Notes under the pieces: generated by a model
What the model was told of the DNA's origin: nothing
Databases searched by the model: none
The model's input: only the letters and a program-made list of their open reading frames with translations
Made by a program: the position numbers and the translations under genes
Part shown: positions 60,137-64,000 of the stretch, one piece after another
How the letters are laid out: every line of letters starts with the position of its first letter
Numbering within the stretch: position 1 is the first letter of the stretch
Origin: Spirometra erinaceieuropaei
Lineage: Eukaryota; Platyhelminthes; Cestoda; Diphyllobothriidea; Diphyllobothriidae
Assembly: GCA_902702965.1 (NCBI GenBank)
Contig: CACRXP010000178.1
Coordinates: 953,088 to 1,017,087, forward strand
Direction: 5' to 3'
Length of the DNA: 64,000 nucleotides

Positions 60137-62890
60137 ACACCACCACCACCATCATCATCAACAGCAACAACAACAACAAGGGGGAGTCCAACGGAGAACA
60201 ACACGGACGCCGATTTCCTTTCGCCAGAAGAGAGAAACTGAATCAGACCGTCAGTGACCAGATGCAGTCAGAAGTGAGCTTAGGCGCGAGGGGACGTTAT
60301 GCTTGAAGAAACCCTCAGGCAATGTAATAGGTCGGTGGTGGTCTCACTTACAGTGGTTTGCAGTTTCACTCGTTTACTTCCTTTCTCCCATCCTCGGTAA
60401 GGATGACGGTAAGAAGCCCGGGGGGTATAATAACTTACTTTTAAACAGTCAGCCTTCTGACTGTTTAAAAAATTATACCTTCGATTTCCGAATATGAGAT
60501 AATAAAACAGTGTGCGTAATTAATAGTTTTCTACTGCGGACTGCCCCAAAATACCTGGTAAATGCTACCAACGAAGATAAGGGAAACTAAGACTCTGGTT
60601 TAATGGTTGTCGTCAATCAGGTTCATCCAGGTCTCAGGCGAAGAAAGCCGTGGATTCGGACACGGGTTAGCTGGCCATTCAGAATCTGAGCAAAACGTCC
60701 TGCAACTGAAACCATGCGTCAGCGCCCTATCGCCTGCGACTGGAAAGTGGTGTCCGCCAGTCCTGATTGCAGGACGAAATGAAGACGACTCCTCTCATAT
60801 TTCAAAACTACTGAGTTATTTGAAGTTTTTGTCAACGAAACCTAGTTTTTCTGAGATTTGGTGTTGCTTAGTCCCGGTAGCCTCTCTAAGGTCGACCTTC
60901 AAGGTTCTTTTCGCGCCTTCGCACATAAGTTCGCGTCTTACTGATTCGCGATGTACGTGGGCAGGTACTCACGGTGGGAGGATGGCAACAAACTCCGACG
61001 ACAAAACAAAAATCCAATATCCTGACTTGGTGGGTGGGTGGAAGGCCGAAAAACTGCTGCAAAGCATTCATTGACATCTCGAGGACGCCTTGATACTCTA
61101 TCGTTCTCCGAGAGTACATACTCATTTTACGAAAGAAACATTGTCATTACACCTGCCCATTATATTCTAACTTTTTAGTCACGATCAAACGCCTCGACCT
61201 ACGACCTTATGAAAACTCATTCGTGCGACGTCCTTAATAATCGAACTAACTAACCTTCGTCTAGGTCGACCGCATGCCAAACTGTGCAAAAACCAGAAAC
61301 TGTCACCTTATTTCCTGCATATCAGTTAGAAAAGTACCTAAACATAGAGGAGTCGACTGGCTTCCATTCTGCATATTATGCTACTTATTGGAGAATATTT
61401 GACCGTAACATTGGTTAAGACGGCTTTCACAAATGTAGTTGTGCTTATGCCCTTCCGTGTATTCAGTTGTTTGCCTGAAAATTAACTTTGCTCATTTGAC
61501 ATAACTTTAGCGGTTTCGGTAGAAATATTGTTTATAATCAGTGTAAGGTCAATTTTAACATTTCCTTCGTGCTTTTATGTGAGTGAAGGTCTTTCATCTT
61601 TAGCCAGGTGTTTTGGTTGACATATTCTGACCGGTTTCCCAGTCATTAACAACTTTTTGTAAATATGCGAAGGAATCATAAAGAGAACATATGGGGGTCC
61701 ATCGATGGATCAAAACCCTAACAACTGTCTCAGACAGTTCTACAAGTTCGGTGAAACATTGGCCTGGACAGTTAGACAGTACCTGTACCGGGGTATGGTC
61801 AGCCGCCTCTTAAAAACGCAATTTAGACAAACTAGAAAACATAAAATCATTGCTGATAACGAAAATTGGTTCTCGCAAAGAACAATGAGCTCCTAGTCAC
61901 GAGACGGGTCAGTATATTGGCAAATAGAAATGGATTTCTAACAAAGATCTAACTCACTTCAGCAGGCCTTTGAGGTCTCTTTGGTTGATAATGAGTTGGA
62001 GTAAACTTTTGCTAGCAAACGCATGGGCTCGATCAATTTGATGAATGAACTGCTGATCAGTCTCGGAAAAAGTAATCTCTTCCGGGTCGCAAAACTTGGT
62101 TGAATTGTCTAAAAAGGCAAGATAAAAATTCAGCTGCGAGTTGTATTGCCACTGCAAAAGGTAACTGATAGGAGGCAGACAATTGTCAAGACGATATCCA
62201 ACGTAACTTACCGCATTGTTGCACGACATTTAGATACTTTCCAGTCTTGAGAATCTTCTCTGCACGCGCTTCCAGGAAGGCCGGTAACTGTGTCCGCACG
62301 ATCGTATAGTTTTGGTCCCAAAAGAAGGCACAATCAATGTAGTCCTGCGCAGCGGCTATATGCGAAGGAAGCGTTTCGCGACCTCGCACCTCCTTGGAGA
62401 GTGCTGTGTCAGCAGCAGTGATGAAGAACTCGCCGTAGGGGTCGCATATCACACCACGGTAGATCCACTTCTTGAGCATCTCGAAGAAGGGCGCACATGC
62501 TGAGCGCATAAGGAAGACCATGCAGTCGTGCACTTGATCAAGACTTGCGGTGGAACGAAGACTCTCATGGATGAGAGAAAGAGCAGCACCGCCAGTGCAA
62601 CCGCCCGTACTGATGTTTGTGACTAGGCGGGCCACGTGAGTGAACAGATAACCGGTTTCCTGGACGAGAAAGGTGTTTCAATTTAGTTGAAATCAGCATA
62701 GTACTAGACTCTAGAGTAAACTGTGTATGTAAGTGCACCTGAAGGAGAAAGAGCAATCTGGAGATGCCCAACTGGTTGATGCCGTATTGACGTTCCAGCT
62801 GACAGAGGAGAATCCAGTAATCCCGAAGAAAGCACTCGATGCCCTCGCAGAGGGCTTGAAGGACTTGACCATATTCAAAACAGGACCTTT
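54562..62890 (-). CDS. TUBGCP2: Gamma-tubulin complex component 2, C-terminal part
   Basis: Subunit of the gamma-tubulin small complex that binds gamma-tubulin and nucleates microtubules at centrosomes. Ten exons on the - strand, all junctions in phase: 62890-62739, 62659-62212, 62108-61958, 59915-59824, 59727-59649, 58313-58240, 57039-56874, 55415-55241, 55153-54809, 54726-54562 (stop). They encode 614 residues, about two thirds of the usual protein. Landmarks: SCFEYGQV (N-terminal GRIP1 end); FEMLKKWIYRGVICDPYGEF; the WDQNYTIV and KILKTGKYLNVV blocks; KRYFLLDQADFIVHFMDAA; LELALR; DLITQMLNVL; GLEAFSLDY; RYQMLFRHLFYCRHVER; QRMLTYIQHFQCYM; and FEVIEPTWH in the GRIP2 domain. Exon 9 carries a long Ser/Thr-rich insertion (about residues 490-555). 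The N-terminal ~300 residues lie upstream of 62890 and are not identified. No disruption is seen. Confidence 0.95.
60041..60178. repeat. Compound CAC/CAT/CAA trinucleotide repeat
   Basis: Alternating blocks of CAC, CAT and finally CAA/CAG triplets over about 140 bases, in the GCP2 intron between 59915 and 61958. Open frames through it (poly-His, poly-Asp, poly-Gly) are artefacts of the repeat. Confidence 0.95.
60424..60479. repeat. Two-tier inverted repeat in GCP2 intron
   Basis: Inner perfect stem TTAAACAGTCAG (60441-60452) with CTGACTGTTTAA (60457-60468) around a CCTT loop, extendable by two T-A pairs. Outer arm GGTATAAT (60424-60431) pairs with ATTATACC (60472-60479). Confidence 0.85.
60500..61957. 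other. GCP2 intron remainder, no gene seen
   Basis: Holds open frames on both strands (for example 60607-61074, +) without recognisable motifs. Nothing else is supported. Confidence 0.4.
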
Positions 62891-64000
62891 CTAAAAATAA
62901 AAAATTAATACATAAGCCAACGAATAAAAAACTTGAGAATTTAAGGTAAAGTGTCTGAGTCTCTGACTTAAACATATTGTACAGCTGACGGAACCCACAA
63001 AGAACACGCAATATCCTTTGTTTGCAAAACGGAGTTGGCCTATTCCGTAAACCAAAGCCTTTTCGCATGATTTGAACGAGTACTAAATGTAACTGAGTCG
63101 GAAAGTGAGGCTCTCGGCGTCATCGGCCCTCGCCAAGTTCAAGCAGAGGTCATGAGTCCAAGTCCTCCAGTTGTTCGGAAGCTCGTTTAAGCCGCGACTC
63201 GCCGGACAGCAGTGGCGTAGAGCGGTATTGTCGAGGGATGGTCCCCTCTCGCACCTAGAAACGAAAGTGAACATCTCCACCCATTCCTTTGGCACATCAG
63301 TTAAACGTTGCAGCATGGAGTGGTACGACGGCGGATAAAGTTTTATTGGATGGTGGACAGCATTCGGCATGTTATAGTACTGCTATGGTTTCTGAGCTGC
63401 TGTAGGCAAATAATTGAGTAAACCGATGTCTGGCCCCACTTGCACATACTACTGAAATAGTCGATGAATGTTTATTCTTCAAACCGGTGAGCTTGCTTAA
63501 TTGGCAGCTAGTCTTTGATGACGGAGTCCATCAATCAGACACCTGAGGACACTATCCTCCTGGGATTTCCATCATGCCTGGTACGGAATAATGAAATCGA
63601 ACTAAGAGGTAATCCTACTTAACGACGTACAGAAAAAGGGATTATGTTCAAACCCTGTAGTAACTATTGACCGAAAACTATAGTTGGTCAATTGTTGTTG
63701 TCATATAACAGCAGTGTGGATCGCTATATGTTGAGGGCTGAGCCGACGTGGCGGTCGGTACGTCAACACATCACTTTAATGGCGTCCGAATGGGCCAAGC
63801 AGGTATGCCTGAGGTAGCAAATGATATCGGTTTAGATGCAACCGGCTTTCATAATTCCAGGAAAGTCCTGAGTTCCAGTTCCGCACGCTAATCGGATTAC
63901 GCCTCATAGTTATAAATTGGCGGTGGAAGTACCGTTTAATTGCGGATCATATAAACAGTCGTCTCAGAGGATAATTTCACATCTTCTATCTCTGTTATAG
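62891..64000. other. Upstream of the first visible GCP2 exon
   Basis: A - strand open block at 63083-63370 (…CERGPSLDNTALRHCC, then NNWRTWTHDLCLNLARADD) has the look of a translated dispersed repeat rather than a GCP2 exon. I cannot identify the missing N-terminal GCP2 exons; they are probably beyond the window or too short to recognise. Confidence 0.4.

Noticed and set aside
60034..60306. Poly-His, poly-Asp and poly-Gly proteins
   Set aside because: They are translations of the CAC/CAT microsatellite in an intron.
60607..61074. 155-codon + frame antisense to the GCP2 intron
   Set aside because: Starts at a non-ATG codon, has no recognisable motif and lies inside a well-supported intron.
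62940..63068. Upstream GCP2 exon (ILRVLCGFRQLYNMFKSE)
   Set aside because: Only vague similarity to the expected region, and no usable donor of phase 1 to join the exon at 62890.
1..64000. CRISPR array, operon or bacterial gene organisation
   Set aside because: Spliced genes, microsatellites and retroelements show a eukaryotic nuclear sequence; no spacer-repeat array is present.

Overview
This is a eukaryotic, repeat-rich, mostly non-coding stretch with widely spaced short exons. It looks like a parasitic flatworm genome, most probably a tapeworm of the diphyllobothriidean type. That placement is inference: it rests on compact ribozyme-bearing SINE-like repeats, decayed Ty3/gypsy and LINE relics of flatworm type, and introns of 0.1-4 kb. 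Two runs of N (16926-17022 and 29142-29182) show a draft assembly.

Three protein-coding loci are well supported by conserved domains and by splice sites whose phases agree. (1) A Dbl-family RhoGEF on the + strand: five exons from 30467 to 36229 encode the later part of a DH domain and a PH domain, with both gene ends unseen. (2) A complete CIAPIN1/anamorsin gene on the + strand, 45823-47511, three exons, 301 residues; it has all eight Fe-S cysteines, and the last intron falls inside the second cysteine motif. (3) The C-terminal 614 residues of gamma-tubulin complex component 2 (GCP2/TUBGCP2) on the - strand: ten exons from 62890 down to 54562, every junction in phase. No functional link between the three is visible.

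Layout. 1-8.2 kb: no recognisable gene, a TTAGG-like degenerate tract and a triplet microsatellite. 8.26-13.43 kb: a dead Ty3/gypsy LTR retrotransposon whose 3' LTR is split by a 561-bp element, with a second copy of that element near 14.0-14.57 kb. 16.6-20 kb: LINE relics. 20.6-20.95 kb: a SINE-like element with a hammerhead motif. 22.7-23.3 kb: two inverted tRNA-like repeats. 24.3-24.7 kb: a MITE. 28.3-30.0 kb: an 823-bp direct duplication either side of an assembly gap. 30.4-36.2 kb: RhoGEF exons, with LINE endonuclease relics in an intron. 39.5-39.9 kb: LINE 3' relic. 42-45.3 kb: two more hammerhead elements. 45.8-47.5 kb: CIAPIN1. 49.5-49.8 kb: another hammerhead element. 50.5-50.9 kb: GC-rich possible exon. 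52.6-53.0 kb: decayed minisatellite. 54.5-62.9 kb: GCP2.

The most interesting system is the hammerhead family. A repeat unit of about 312 bp carries a pol III (tRNA-like) head and a type I hammerhead core with paired stem I. The insertions are longer than one unit and begin at different points of the unit. One begins next to the predicted self-cleavage site, and one has 61-bp terminal direct repeats inside a perfect 10-11 bp target duplication. This pattern points to mobilisation through multimeric or circular RNA processed by the ribozyme, as proposed for the schistosome Sm-alpha family and for retrozymes.
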